64,000 bases of DNA from Acidimicrobiales bacterium (GCA_030448245.1 JAUJNH010000007.1:62001-126000), one strand, 5' to 3'. Counted from the stretch's first letter, positions 23,803 to 32,922 are shown. Translations and numbers: made by a program. The notes: generated by a model from the sequence alone, not told the origin.

Positions 23803-24848
23803 TCAGGCGGTGGATGCGGCGACGAGGCGCTCGAGGGCGGCCGCCGCCCCGCCGTCGTCGATCGATCGCTGCGCCTGGGCCATGCCCTCCTCGAGCGAAG
23901 GGGCAGCACCCGCGGCCACGAGTCCCGCCGCCGCGTTCAGGACGGCGATGTCGCGGTGGGCGCCGCGCCCGCCGTCCAGCACCGCCCGCAGCGAGGCCGC
24001 GTTGGCGGCCGCGTCGCCTCCGGCCAGCTGCTCCCGGGTGGCCGGGGCGACGCCGAGCTGGCCTGGGTCCACGGTCAGGGTCCGAGCCTCGCCGCCCTCC
24101 TGCCACACCACGGTGGACGGGCCGGTGGTGGTCAGCTCGTCCAGGCCGTCGCTGCCGTAGACCACGAGCGCCCGGGTGGCGCCGTTGGCGGCCAGGACCC
24201 CGGCCATGCGGGTGGCCATCCTGCCGTCGGCCACCCCCACCACCTGGTGGCGGGGGCGGGCCGGGTTGGCCAGGGGCCCGAGGAAGTTGAAGACGGTGGG
24301 AACCCCGAGCTCGCGCCGGACCGGGCCGGCGTGGCGCATCGCCGGGTGGAAGCGGGCGCGAAGCAGAAGCCGATGCCAGCCTCGGCCAGGCACCGGGCGA
24401 CACCGTCGGGGCCGAGGTCGATGCACACGCCCAGCGCCTCGAGCACGTCGGCCGACCCGGCCCGGGAGGTGGCGGCGCGGTTGCCGTGCTTGGCCACGGG
24501 CACCCCGGCCCCGGCCACCACAAAGGCGGCGATGGTCGACACGTTGATGGTGCCGCTGCGGTCGCCGCCCGTGCCACAGGTGTCGACGAGCCGGGCCCTG
24601 AGGCCGTCGTCGATCGGCACGGGCTCGGCCACGGCCAGCATGGCCTGGACCAGGCCCGTCATCTCCTCCAGCGTCTCGCCCTTCATCCGGAGCGCCACGA
24701 TGAAGGCGGCGGTCTGGGCGCTGGTCGCCTCACCGGCGAAGACATCGGCCATGGCGGCACCCGCCTGCTCGGCCGACAGGTCCCGGCCGGCAGTCAGCTC
24801 GGTGAGGACCGCGGTCCAGCCGCCCAGCTCGTGCAGCGAGCGGCTCAA
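23803..24848 (-). CDS. trpD: Anthranilate phosphoribosyltransferase (frame interrupted once)
   Basis: The N-terminal part (residues 1-165: ELTAGRDLSAEQAGAAM, DTCGTGGDRSGTINVST, AKHGNRAATSRAGSADVLEALG) and the C-terminal part (MRHAGPVRRELGVPTVFNFLGPLANPA, GSDGLDELT) together make a complete TrpD, which couples anthranilate to PRPP in tryptophan synthesis. They lie in different frames; restoring one C in the run near 24352 joins them as GFCFAPRFHPAMRHA, the expected family sequence. The start is a TTG at 24848 whose first bases overlap the whiB stop (TTGA). No other trp gene is adjacent. Confidence 0.88.
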
Positions 24849-25081
24849 GCGCTGCGGCGGGTCTGGCGGAGGAGGCGCCGGCGGTCCCGCTCGTCGCAGC
24901 CGCCCCACACGCCCTGCCGCTCACGGGTCGACAGGGCCCACTCCAGGCAGGGCTGGCGCACCGGGCAGCCGGTGCAGATCGCCTTGGCGCCGTGGGCCGG
25001 CTCCTCACCGTCGGGGAAGAAGACCTCCGGGTCGATGCCCCGGCAGGCCGCCTGCTGTCGCCATCCCATCGGATCCCTCAT
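24845..25081 (-). CDS. WhiB-family iron-sulfur transcription factor
   Basis: A 78-residue WhiB-like protein. The four Cys ligands of the 4Fe-4S cluster are Cys13, Cys36, Cys39 and Cys45 (AACRGIDPEVFFP, AICTGCPVRQPC). The GVWGG turn and the basic tail [12 protein letters not shown] follow. The ATG at 25081 has GGAGGG just upstream; a second ATG at 25069 is possible. WhiB proteins act with the primary sigma factor in actinobacteria. Its stop overlaps the TTG of trpD by four bases. Confidence 0.93.
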   Translation of the reverse strand: MRDPMGWRQQAACRGIDPEVFFPDGEEPAHGAKAICTGCPVRQPCLEWALSTRERQGVWGGCDERDRRRLLRQTRRSA

Positions 25082-25198
25082 GGGCCCTCCGTGATAGTCG
25101 CTTCCGCCTCGACGGGTCCAGACGGGCCTGTCGGGCCGATCGGGCTGCGCCACGCCCCGCAGGCCGCCTCGGGCGCGTCGGGCAGCCCCCCGGGGGCG

Positions 25199-25204
25199 TA
25201 GCGT
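25199..25204 (+). promoter_or_regulatory. -10 element of a leaderless promoter (glpD)
   Basis: TAGCGT, 9 bases before the GTG at 25214, no Shine-Dalgarno sequence. Confidence 0.45.
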
Positions 25205-25213
25205 TGCCCGCCT

Positions 25214-26881
25214 GTGACCAGCTTCGAGCGGGCCGCTGCCGTGGAGCGCCTCGGGCGCGACCGCTTCGACGTGCTGGTGATGGGTGGTGGGGCGACTGGC
25301 TGCGGCGTGGCCCTGGACGCGGCGGCCCGGGGCCTGTCCGTGGCGCTGGTCGAGAAGGACGACTTCGCCTCGGGCACGTCGTCGAAGTCGTCCAAGCTGA
25401 TCCATGGTGGCCTGCGCTACCTGCAGCAGGGGGAGTTCGCCCTCGTCTACGAGAACCTGCGCGAGCGCCAGACGCTGCTGCGCAACGCCCCCCACCTGGT
25501 GCGGGTCATGCCGTTCCTGATCCCCGTCTTCGGCCGGGGCGGGGTGGCCGACACCGCCTTTGCCAGAGCCATCAGCTCGGCCCTGTGGCTGTACGACCTC
25601 ACGGGGGGGTGGCGGGTGGGCCGGCTGCACAAGCGCATCTCCCGGGACGAGGCGCTGCGCCACCTCCCCACCCTCCGCACCGACGCCCTGGTCGACGCCT
25701 TCCTCTACTACGACGCCCAGACCGACGACGCCCGGCTGACGCTGGCCCTGGCCCGCACCGCGGCCATCGACCACGGCGCCTGCGTCGTGAACCACGCCCG
25801 GGTGACCGGCCTCACCAGGACGGCAGGCGGGCGGGTCGACGGGGCCGTGCTGGCCGGGGACGGCTGCGACGGCCTGGCGGTGCGGGCGGGCTGTGTGGTG
25901 AACGCCACCGGCGTCTGGGCCGACGATCTCCACGCCCTGGACGGTGCGGGGCCGGCTCGCACCATCCGCCCGGCCAAGGGCGTCCACCTCACGGTGCCGG
26001 CGGCGGCGCTGCCGTGCGAGGTGGCGGCGGTCGTCACCGCCGAGGACAAGCGCTCGATCTTCATCGTGCCCTGGCGGGCCGGTGAGGACGGCGTGCCGCT
26101 CACCTACCTCGGCACCACCGACACCGACTACGACGGCCCCCTCGACGACCCGCAGTGCACCCCGGAGGACGTGGCGTACGTGCTGGCCACCGTCAACCGC
26201 TGGGTCAGCCGCCCCCTTGCCCCCGACGACGTGGTGGGCACCTGGGCCGGGTTGCGGCCGCTGCTCGTGGGCAACGTGAGCGAGAAGACCAAGGACCTGT
26301 CCCGCCGCCACAAGGTGACCACCTCAGCCAGCGGGGTGGTGTCGATCGGCGGCGGCAAGCTCACCACCTACCGGAAGATGGCCGAGGACGCCGTCGACGA
26401 GGTGGTGGCCAGGCTGGGCCGGGGCTCCCGCCGCTGCCCCACCAGGCGGCTGCCGCTTCGGGGCGGGCCCGGCCTCGACGAGGCCGCCCGAAGCCGCCTC
26501 GGGGTGTCCGCCGAGGCCGCCGCCCACCTCATCGGCCGCTATGGCACCGAGGCCCGGGTGGTGGCGGCGCTGGTCGGCACCGATCCGGACCTGGGCCGCC
26601 CGATCGTGCCCGGACTGGCCGACCTGCGGGCCGAGGTGGTGCACGCGGCACGGCACGAGATGGCCACGACGGTCGACGACGTGCTGGCCCGGCGCACCCG
26701 CCTGCGCCTGCAGGCCCGCGACGCCTCGGCCGCGGCCGCCGCCGACGTGGCCGGGCTGCTGGCCGCCGAGCTGGGCTGGGACGCCGCCGAGACCACCCGT
26801 CAGGCCGAGGCCTATCGGGCCTCGGTCGAGGTCGAGCGCACCGCCCCGGGCCTCCCCGCCACCGCCCTGCCCGTCTCATGA
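25214..26881 (+). CDS. glpD: Glycerol-3-phosphate dehydrogenase
   Basis: A 555-residue FAD enzyme that oxidises sn-glycerol 3-phosphate to dihydroxyacetone phosphate at the membrane. The FAD-binding motif DVLVMGGGATGCGVAL is at residues 19-34, followed by SSKLIHGGLRYLQ, a substrate-site signature, GGGKLTTYRKMAEDAVD, and a C-terminal helical cap (ELGWDAAETTRQAEAYRASVE). It opens a block with the AGPS-like oxidase, a membrane protein and glpK. The 90 bases before the next gene hold no obvious gene. Confidence 0.95.
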   Translation: MTSFERAAAVERLGRDRFDVLVMGGGATGCGVALDAAARGLSVALVEKDDFASGTSSKSSKLIHGGLRYLQQGEFALVYENLRERQTLLRNAPHLVRVMPFLIPVFGRGGVADTAFARAISSALWLYDLTGGWRVGRLHKRISRDEALRHLPTLRTDALVDAFLYYDAQTDDARLTLALARTAAIDHGACVVNHARVTGLTRTAGGRVDGAVLAGDGCDGLAVRAGCVVNATGVWADDLHALDGAGPARTIRPAKGVHLTVPAAALPCEVAAVVTAEDKRSIFIVPWRAGEDGVPLTYLGTTDTDYDGPLDDPQCTPEDVAYVLATVNRWVSRPLAPDDVVGTWAGLRPLLVGNVSEKTKDLSRRHKVTTSASGVVSIGGGKLTTYRKMAEDAVDEVVARLGRGSRRCPTRRLPLRGGPGLDEAARSRLGVSAEAAAHLIGRYGTEARVVAALVGTDPDLGRPIVPGLADLRAEVVHAARHEMATTVDDVLARRTRLRLQARDASAAAAADVAGLLAAELGWDAAETTRQAEAYRASVEVERTAPGLPATALPVS

Positions 26882-26971
26882 CGCGCCGGCGGCCGGCCCA
26901 CCCCCGCCAGCTGCCGGGGGCAGAGCTCGCCGAGGGCACCGCTTCTCCCGACGGGACGCAGGGGCCGGGGC

Positions 26972-28480
26972 GTGGCTGACGTGTGGCCGCCGCTGCCCGT
27001 GCCCGTCGCCGCCGAGGCACCCACCGCCGGCCGGGCCCACCTGGCCGGGGGGCTGCCCCCTCGCTTGCGGGCGGATGTGCTCGAGCGGCTGGCCGCCATC
27101 TGCCCGGTGGACCAGGCCGAGCCGGCGAGGGTCGAGGCCGGGCGCGACTGGTGGCCGCTGGCCCTGCACTGGGCCCTGCAGGGGCAGGTGCCCGCCCTTC
27201 CCGCCGCCGTGGCCCGACCCACCACCACCGCCCAGGTGGCCGGCGTCGTCCGCATCTGCGACGAGGCGGGTGTCCCGGTGACGCCGGCGGCGGGCCGCAG
27301 CGGGGTGTGCGGCGGCAGCGTGCCAAAGGCCGGCGGCGTGGCCCTGGACCTGCGCGGCCTCACCGGCATCACGTGGGCCTCGGCCGAGGACGGCCTGGTG
27401 GGCGTGCGGGCCGGCACCAACGGCCTGGCCTTCGAGGGGCGGCTGCGGGCCGAGCACGCCATGACCGTCGGGCACTGGCCGCAGTCGATGGCGCTGGCCA
27501 GCGTCGGGGGCTGGGTGGCGTGCCGGGGCGCCGGCCAGTACTCGACCCGCTACGGCAAGGTCGAGGACATGGTCAACGGCCTGGAGGTGGTGCTGGCCGA
27601 CGGCACGGTGGTCACCACCGGCGGCCGGGCCCCCCGCAGCGCCGTCGGCCCCGACCTGAACCAGGTCTTCGTGGGCAGCGAGGGCACGCTCGGGGTGGTG
27701 ACCGAGGTCACCCTGCGGGCCTGGCCCCTCCCGCCCCAGGAGGGGCGCTCGGCGTGGAGCTTCGCCACGTTCGGCGACGGGCTCGAGGCCTGCCGCCGGG
27801 TGCTGCGGCGCGGCGCCACCCCGGCCGTGCTGCGCCTCTACGACGGGCGCGAGGGAGCCCGCTTCGGCGGTGACGGCGAGCGATCGGTGCTGCTGGTCCT
27901 GGACGAGGGTGACGGTGCCCAGGTGCAGGCCTCGCTGGCCGTCGTGGCCGAGGAGGCTGGCGCCCTGGGCTCGGCCGGTGATGTCGAGGGGGTGGCCCGC
28001 TGGCTGGAGCACCGCAACGACGTGGCCGCGCTGGGCGAGGCGGTCGGCGCCGGCGTGGTGGTCGACACCTGCGAGATCGCCGCTCGCTGGTCGGCGCTCC
28101 CGGCCATCCACGCCGCCGCCGTCGACCGCTTCCTGGCCCTGCCCGGCGCAGCCGTCATCTCGTGCCACCAGAGCCATGCCTATCCGGACGGGGCCTGCCT
28201 CTACTTCACGTTCGCCGGCTTCCCGCCGCCCGATGCTGCCGAATCGTTCTATGCGGCGGCGTGGGGCGCGATCGAGGGTGCCACCCTTGAGGCGGGCGGA
28301 GCGCTCTCCCACCACCACGGGGTGGGCCTGTTGCGCTCGTCGTTCGTGCCGCGGGCCCTGGGCAGCGGCCATGCCGTCCTGGTGGCCCTGAAGGCCGCGC
28401 TCGACCCTCGCGGCACGCTCAACCCGGGCGGTCTCGGCCTGCCCGGCCCGCACCAGGTGGTGGCGTGGCCGGCGGGCTAG
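26972..28480 (+). CDS. FAD-binding oxidase of the alkylglycerone-phosphate synthase type
   Basis: A 502-residue enzyme of the vanillyl-alcohol-oxidase FAD fold. It has the FAD-binding core (TPAAGRSGVCGGSVP, GVRAGTNGLAFE) and the family-specific run GHWPQSMALASVGGWVACRG followed by TRYGKVEDMV, the pattern of alkylglycerone-phosphate synthase, plus the His triple in LSHHHGVG near the C-terminus. AGPS swaps the acyl chain of acyl-dihydroxyacetone phosphate for an alkyl chain to make ether lipids; that substrate would come from the product of the adjacent GlpD. The exact reaction here is inference. Start is a GTG. Confidence 0.82.
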   Translation: MADVWPPLPVPVAAEAPTAGRAHLAGGLPPRLRADVLERLAAICPVDQAEPARVEAGRDWWPLALHWALQGQVPALPAAVARPTTTAQVAGVVRICDEAGVPVTPAAGRSGVCGGSVPKAGGVALDLRGLTGITWASAEDGLVGVRAGTNGLAFEGRLRAEHAMTVGHWPQSMALASVGGWVACRGAGQYSTRYGKVEDMVNGLEVVLADGTVVTTGGRAPRSAVGPDLNQVFVGSEGTLGVVTEVTLRAWPLPPQEGRSAWSFATFGDGLEACRRVLRRGATPAVLRLYDGREGARFGGDGERSVLLVLDEGDGAQVQASLAVVAEEAGALGSAGDVEGVARWLEHRNDVAALGEAVGAGVVVDTCEIAARWSALPAIHAAAVDRFLALPGAAVISCHQSHAYPDGACLYFTFAGFPPPDAAESFYAAAWGAIEGATLEAGGALSHHHGVGLLRSSFVPRALGSGHAVLVALKAALDPRGTLNPGGLGLPGPHQVVAWPAG

Positions 28481-28875
28481 ACCCGAGGGTCGTGGGCCTC
28501 GGGGCGGCGGTGCAGATCGCCGTGTCGGTGCCTCCGGCCATCCTGGTCAGCGCCCTGCGCCAGGACGATCTGGCCGCCCAGTCGAACCTGTGGCTCGTGG
28601 CCGCCCTCATGGCCCTCGCCGTCGGGCCGGCTGCCGCCGGCGTGCTGGTGGGCCGCAAGCGGCCCGACGCGCCGCTGCTGCACGCGGCCGCCGCCACCGC
28701 CGCGGCCTGGGCCTTGCTCGCCGGGGTCAGCGTGACCCGCACGGCGTTGAGCTCGGGCCAGGTGGCGGCGCTGCTGGTCACCCTGCTCACCATCGCCCCG
28801 ATCCAGGTCGGCATCGGGGTCCTGGGCGCCTTCTTCAGCCGACCTCACCGCACAACCGAGGAGATCGACCCATGA
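28465..28875 (+). CDS. Four-helix membrane protein in the glycerol block
   Basis: A 136-residue hydrophobic protein with four membrane helices (VGLGAAVQIAVSVPPAILV, LWLVAALMALAVGPAAAGVLV, AATAAAWALLAGVSV, VAALLVTLLTIAPIQVGIGVLGAFF). Its GTG start overlaps the end of the AGPS-like gene by 16 bases and its stop overlaps the glpK start as ATGA, so it is surely part of the same operon. I do not recognise a transporter family; it is too small for GlpF. Confidence 0.75.
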   Translation: MAGGLDPRVVGLGAAVQIAVSVPPAILVSALRQDDLAAQSNLWLVAALMALAVGPAAAGVLVGRKRPDAPLLHAAAATAAAWALLAGVSVTRTALSSGQVAALLVTLLTIAPIQVGIGVLGAFFSRPHRTTEEIDP

Positions 28876-30320
28876 GCACAGCTGGCACCTTGGTGATCGA
28901 CGTCGGCACCAGCGGGGTGCGGGCCGCCGTCGTCGTGCGGGGCGTGGTCGGGCCCCTGGCCTACCGGGAGGTGCTGCCCGACACGCCGTTCCCGGGGCTC
29001 GTCGAGCTCGATGCAGCCGCCCTGTCGGACGCCGTGCTCGAGGTGGCGAACGAGGCGCTGGCCGCGGCGCCCGAGCCGGTGGCCAGCGTCGGCATCGCCA
29101 ACCAGCGGGCCACCACCGTGGTGGACCGGGCCACCGGGGTGCCGGTGGCCCCGGCCCTGGGGTGGCAGGACCTCCGGACGATCGGGACCTGCCTCGAGAT
29201 GCAGGGCCGCGGCCTGCGCCTGGCCCCCAACGCCAGCGCCACGAAGCTGCAGCACCTCCTCGACCAGGCCGACCCCGAGCGGTCGAAGGACCTGTGCTTC
29301 GGCACCATCGACACCTGGGTCGCCTGGGCGCTGTCCGGTGGCCGCCTCCACGTGACCGACGCCACCAACGTCGGTGTCACCGGGCTGGCCCGGACCGATG
29401 CGGCGGTGTGGGACCCGGAGGTGCTGGAGGCGCTGCGCATCCCGCCGTCGTGCCTGCCGACGATCGTCGACTCGTCGGGCGAGGTGGGCGAGTGCGCGGC
29501 CCTGCCGGGGGCGCCCGTGCTGGCTGGCATCGCCGGCGACCAGCAGGCCTCCCTCATCGGCCAGGCCTGCCTGCAGCCCGGTCAGGCCAAGGCCACCTTC
29601 GGGACGGGCGGGATGCTGGACTGCGTCACCGGGACGCGACCCGCCTTCAGCCACCGGGGCGAGGGCGGGTCGTTCCCGATCGTCGCCCGCCAGCGGGCCG
29701 GCCAGCCGACCTGGGGCGTCGAGGCCATCATGCTGTCGGCCGGCAGCTGCGTCGAGTGGCTGCGGGACGACCTCGGGCTGGTGGCGTCGGCCGAGGAGAC
29801 CGAGGCGGTGGCCGCCGCCGTGGCGACCACCGGTGACGTGTACTTCGTCCCCGCCCTCCTCGGGCTGGGCACCCCGGAGTGGGACTTCGGGGCCCGGGGC
29901 ACCCTGCTCGGCCTGACCCGGGGCAGTGGCCGGGCCGAGGTCGTGCGGGCCGTGCTCGAGGGGGTGGCCCACCGGGGGGCCGACCTGCTCGAGGCCGCCG
30001 AGCAGGACGCTTCGATCAGCGTCGAGGCGCTGCGGGTCGACGGCGGGATGACCGCCAACTCGGTGTTCGTCCAGGCGCTGGCCGACAGCACCGGCCGGCC
30101 GGTCGAGGTCTCGCCCCAGCGGGAGGCCACCACGGTCGGCGCCGCCTACCTGGCCGGCCTGGCCACCGGCGTCTGGTCGACCGAGGACGAGCTGGCCGAG
30201 CTGTGGGAGCCGGCCCAGGTGGTCCAGCCCCGGCCCAGCTACGCCGACCGCGACCGCTGGAAGGACGCCGTCCAGCGGGCCAAGGCGTGGATCCCCGCCC
30301 TGTCGGAGCTGAAGTTCTGA
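28872..30320 (+). CDS. glpK: Glycerol kinase / FGGY-family carbohydrate kinase
   Basis: A 482-residue FGGY kinase. The phosphate-binding start (TLVIDVGTSGVRAAVV), GIANQRATTVVDRATG, GIAGDQQASLIGQ, FGTGGMLDCVTG and the FGGY-type signature LRVDGGMTANSVFVQALAD are all in place. The motif set and the neighbouring glpD point to glycerol as the substrate, but a related polyol kinase cannot be excluded. The ATG overlaps the previous stop. A promoter for the following gene lies right after it. Confidence 0.88.
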   Translation: MSTAGTLVIDVGTSGVRAAVVVRGVVGPLAYREVLPDTPFPGLVELDAAALSDAVLEVANEALAAAPEPVASVGIANQRATTVVDRATGVPVAPALGWQDLRTIGTCLEMQGRGLRLAPNASATKLQHLLDQADPERSKDLCFGTIDTWVAWALSGGRLHVTDATNVGVTGLARTDAAVWDPEVLEALRIPPSCLPTIVDSSGEVGECAALPGAPVLAGIAGDQQASLIGQACLQPGQAKATFGTGGMLDCVTGTRPAFSHRGEGGSFPIVARQRAGQPTWGVEAIMLSAGSCVEWLRDDLGLVASAEETEAVAAAVATTGDVYFVPALLGLGTPEWDFGARGTLLGLTRGSGRAEVVRAVLEGVAHRGADLLEAAEQDASISVEALRVDGGMTANSVFVQALADSTGRPVEVSPQREATTVGAAYLAGLATGVWSTEDELAELWEPAQVVQPRPSYADRDRWKDAVQRAKAWIPALSELKF

Positions 30321-30328
30321 GCCGCCTC

Positions 30329-30358
30329 TTGACGAGGTTGCACTGCCTCTCATAGCCT
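30329..30358 (+). promoter_or_regulatory. Sigma70-type promoter
   Basis: TTGACG and TAGCCT spaced by 18 bases, upstream of the gene at 30426. It is one of the few -35/-10 pairs visible in the window. Confidence 0.5.
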
Positions 30359-30425
30359 CTCCGTACCGGCCTGGCGGGCCGGCTCGGGGCCCGGCCTCCT
30401 TCCCCTCGTCGCTCAGGAGGCCCCG

Positions 30426-31433
30426 TTGGACGAGCTCGACCTGCCACATCTCGACGCCGGCGCCCTGGCCGAGCTGGCCGCCGCCCTCCTCCGGCTGCCC
30501 GCCCGCCCGGCCTGGCCGGCGCCGCCCTTCCTGCTGGCCCTGCCATGGGGCGATCCCTGGCGGGTCGACGACCTCGGCTTCGACCTCGAGGCCCTGCCGC
30601 TCCGCTCGGGCGCCGTCGCCCTCGACGTCTTGTGCCACCAGCGACCCAAGCCCGAGTGGGTGGCCGTCGGAGTCGTCGTCGACGGGTGGACGGTGCCGGC
30701 CGCCGCTACGGGTCACGTCGACTGGCGCACGCTGCACCGCAGCGGGCCGTCGCTGCGGGTCCACCCCCAGCGCCGGCGGGTGCGCACCCTGCACCTCGTG
30801 GCCCGGGGAGGATCGGTGGCGCTGGCGCTGCTGGGCGAGGACGACGACGAGCCCGAGGCGCACGCCACGGCCGACGGCGGCGCCGAGGACGGCCCCACGG
30901 GCCCACTGCCCGACGGGCTCCGCCGCCTCCTCGGCCTGCCCACCCCGCCCTGCCCGGTGCCCGCGGTCGAGCTGTGGGCGTCGCTGTGGCTGGCGGCGGT
31001 GGCCGCCCGGGTGCGTGGACGGCGGCGGACGCCGATGAGCTGGAGGGCCGTGGCCGCCCTCCACCCCGGCGCCCAGCTGCTGCAGCCCTCGGTCGAGGTC
31101 GACCCGGCCGTCCATCTGGCTTCCATCGGGCGGGCGCTGGCTCGGGCTCGGGGCTGGGAGGCCCTGCAGGTGGCGGCGGTCACCGGCCGGGACGGCTTGG
31201 GCTTCCTGCCCCCGCCCGACGTGGCGGCGTGGGCCGACAGCGGCATGTTCGCCCGGCTCGTCCTGCGCGAGGTGGCCCCCCTGTGGGCCAGCCGGCGCGA
31301 CCTCGACGGCCGCCTGGGCCCCTCGACCCTGGTCGACATCGATGCGGTGCTGGCCGCGTGGGGCCTCGACCCTGGTCCCCCCGACCCGGTGGCGGCCGCC
31401 GCCGCCGGGCCCCGCCCCGACCACGCGGCCTGA
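30426..31433 (+). CDS. Uncharacterised 335-residue protein
   Basis: A soluble, Leu/Ala/Arg-rich protein that I cannot assign. It begins with an acidic stretch (DELDLPHLDAGALAEL), has beta-strand-like segments around residues 40-130 (SGAVALDVLCHQRPKPEWV), an acidic linker (EDDDEPEAHATADGG) at about 140, and a helical C-terminal half. The start is a TTG with an AGGAGG site 5 bases upstream. It is preceded by its own promoter. Confidence 0.65.
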   Translation: MDELDLPHLDAGALAELAAALLRLPARPAWPAPPFLLALPWGDPWRVDDLGFDLEALPLRSGAVALDVLCHQRPKPEWVAVGVVVDGWTVPAAATGHVDWRTLHRSGPSLRVHPQRRRVRTLHLVARGGSVALALLGEDDDEPEAHATADGGAEDGPTGPLPDGLRRLLGLPTPPCPVPAVELWASLWLAAVAARVRGRRRTPMSWRAVAALHPGAQLLQPSVEVDPAVHLASIGRALARARGWEALQVAAVTGRDGLGFLPPPDVAAWADSGMFARLVLREVAPLWASRRDLDGRLGPSTLVDIDAVLAAWGLDPGPPDPVAAAAAGPRPDHAA

Positions 31434-31607
31434 GCCCCTCCAACCACCGAGCTGGTTCGGGGCGAGCCGTCGCCGGTCCCCGAACCCCTGGGCTGGCTGG
31501 TTGCGCGTTCGTCTGAGGCGCAATGCAGCGCTGTGACCCGGCTTTGCCCGGCCTGTTGCACCGCCACCGACGGTCTCACTACGGCGGAACCCGCCCCGGA
31601 CCGTCGG

Positions 31608-31613
31608 TACAGT
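31608..31613 (+). promoter_or_regulatory. -10 element of a leaderless promoter (small membrane proteins)
   Basis: TACAGT, 7 bases before the ATG at 31621, no Shine-Dalgarno sequence. Confidence 0.5.
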
Positions 31614-31620
31614 CGGCGTG

Positions 31621-31749
31621 ATGACGCGGTGGTTCGTCTACGCGATCCTCCTCATCGTCGTGCTCTTCATCGGTGGATGGACCCTTGTCCTGGTGTCTGG
31701 CGACGCCGGCAGCCGATCCGGGGGCTCGCCCCCGTCATCTCGCATGTAG
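31621..31749 (+). CDS. 42-residue single-helix membrane protein
   Basis: A short frame beginning TRWFVYAILLIVVLFIGGW, one strong membrane helix, followed by a Ser/Gly/Arg-rich tail. The leaderless-promoter spacing matches longer genes here, which supports a real gene. It is followed 8 bases later by another tiny membrane protein. Function unknown. Confidence 0.5.
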   Translation: MTRWFVYAILLIVVLFIGGWTLVLVSGDAGSRSGGSPPSSRM

Positions 31750-31757
31750 GGGGACTG

Positions 31758-31862
31758 ATGGTCTACGCCGCAGTCATCTGCACACCCATCTGCTTTCTGG
31801 CGGGGGTCGTGACGCTCCTGGTGGACCATGTCGTTCACGGCCCCGAGCATCCCCGCCGGTGA
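31758..31862 (+). CDS. 34-residue membrane peptide
   Basis: The peptide VYAAVICTPICFLAGVVTLL is one hydrophobic helix with two Cys, then VDHVVHGPEHPRR, a His-rich, charged tail. A GGGGG ribosome site lies 5 bases before the ATG. It would be co-transcribed with the preceding 42-residue protein. Confidence 0.45.
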   Translation: MVYAAVICTPICFLAGVVTLLVDHVVHGPEHPRR

Positions 31863-31987
31863 CCGTCACCGAGTGGGGCGAGGGAGCAGCCGTGCCGCGG
31901 CACGAGAGGCGGGGCACGGGAGCCGATCGGCCGAGACCCCGGGAGGTACACACCAGCCCGGTGAATGGAAAGCGGCGAGCGTGGGTC

Positions 31988-32911
31988 TTAGTGCGCGAGG
32001 GCGCCCGGGTCTGGTAGCTGGCCGGGCGAGGAGAAGGCGTCGGCCATCGGATCGCCCAGCCTCGCCCGGTCGAGGGCCTGTGGCGCCTCGAAGCGGAGGC
32101 GCTCGGCGTCGCCCGCCTCGAGGGCCGCCGCCAGCTCGTCCCACGTGACCGGCACGCTGGCCCAGGGACGGACCCGGGCTCGCAGCGACCAGGTGGCCAC
32201 CGTGGTCTTGAACGGGCTGTTCTGGCTCCAGTCGATGAGCACCTTGCCGGGACGGAGGTCCTTGCGCATGTTGGTGACGATGCGGTCGGGGTGGTCGGCC
32301 GCGAGCCCCTCGGCCAGGGCGAGGGCCACCTCGCGCAGCCGGTCGAAGCCGCAGTTCGGCGCCAGCGGGGCCAGCACCTGGATGCCCTTCGAGCCGCTCA
32401 CCTTCGGCAGGCAGGCCAGGCCGCCCCGGGCCAGCCGCTCCTGCACCAGCTGGGCCACCTCGGCGCACTCGAGGAGCCCCGCCGGCTCGCCGGGGTCGAG
32501 GTCGACGACCAGGTGGGTCGGGGTGTCGCGGTCGTCGTCGCGCAGCAGCCCGGGGTGCAGCTCGATGGCGCCCAGCTGCGCCGTCCACACCACCGCCGCC
32601 GGCTCGTCGATGCGGCAGTAGCGCACGGTCCGCTTCGGTCCGGGGGCCCAGATGTCGACCGTCTCCACCCAGTCGGGCCGGTGCTTCGGGCACATCTTCT
32701 CGAAGAACCGCTCGCCGTCCACCCCGTCCGGGCACCGCACCAGGGTGGTCGGACGGCCCCGCAGGTGGGGCACCAGCACCTCGCCGATGGCCTCGTAGTA
32801 GGCCACCAGGTCGCCCTTGGTGAAGCCGGTCTCGGGGTAGAGGACCTTGTCGAGGTTGCTGAGCGACAGGTCGCGCCCGTGGACGGTGACGGCCGTGCGG
32901 GCCGCGGCCAC
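31988..32911 (-). CDS. LigD-type polymerase/primase domain protein (NHEJ)
   Basis: A 307-residue stand-alone polymerase domain of the bacterial NHEJ ligase LigD. It opens LSNLDKVLYPETGFTKGDLV, has the catalytic VVDLDPG motif (Asp pair), KVSGSKGIQVL, and the end PFKTTVATWSLRARVRPW. It fills ends at double-strand breaks with a preference for ribonucleotides. There is no ligase or phosphoesterase domain. It lies 11 bases after the Ku gene, forming an operon with it; the ligase must be elsewhere. Confidence 0.93.
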   Translation of the reverse strand: MAAARTAVTVHGRDLSLSNLDKVLYPETGFTKGDLVAYYEAIGEVLVPHLRGRPTTLVRCPDGVDGERFFEKMCPKHRPDWVETVDIWAPGPKRTVRYCRIDEPAAVVWTAQLGAIELHPGLLRDDDRDTPTHLVVDLDPGEPAGLLECAEVAQLVQERLARGGLACLPKVSGSKGIQVLAPLAPNCGFDRLREVALALAEGLAADHPDRIVTNMRKDLRPGKVLIDWSQNSPFKTTVATWSLRARVRPWASVPVTWDELAAALEAGDAERLRFEAPQALDRARLGDPMADAFSSPGQLPDPGALAH

Positions 32912-32922
32912 GGCCCGAGCCC

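Noticed and set aside
24132-24908. trpD as two separate genes
   Set aside because: The two halves are complementary parts of one enzyme and a single missing C explains the break.
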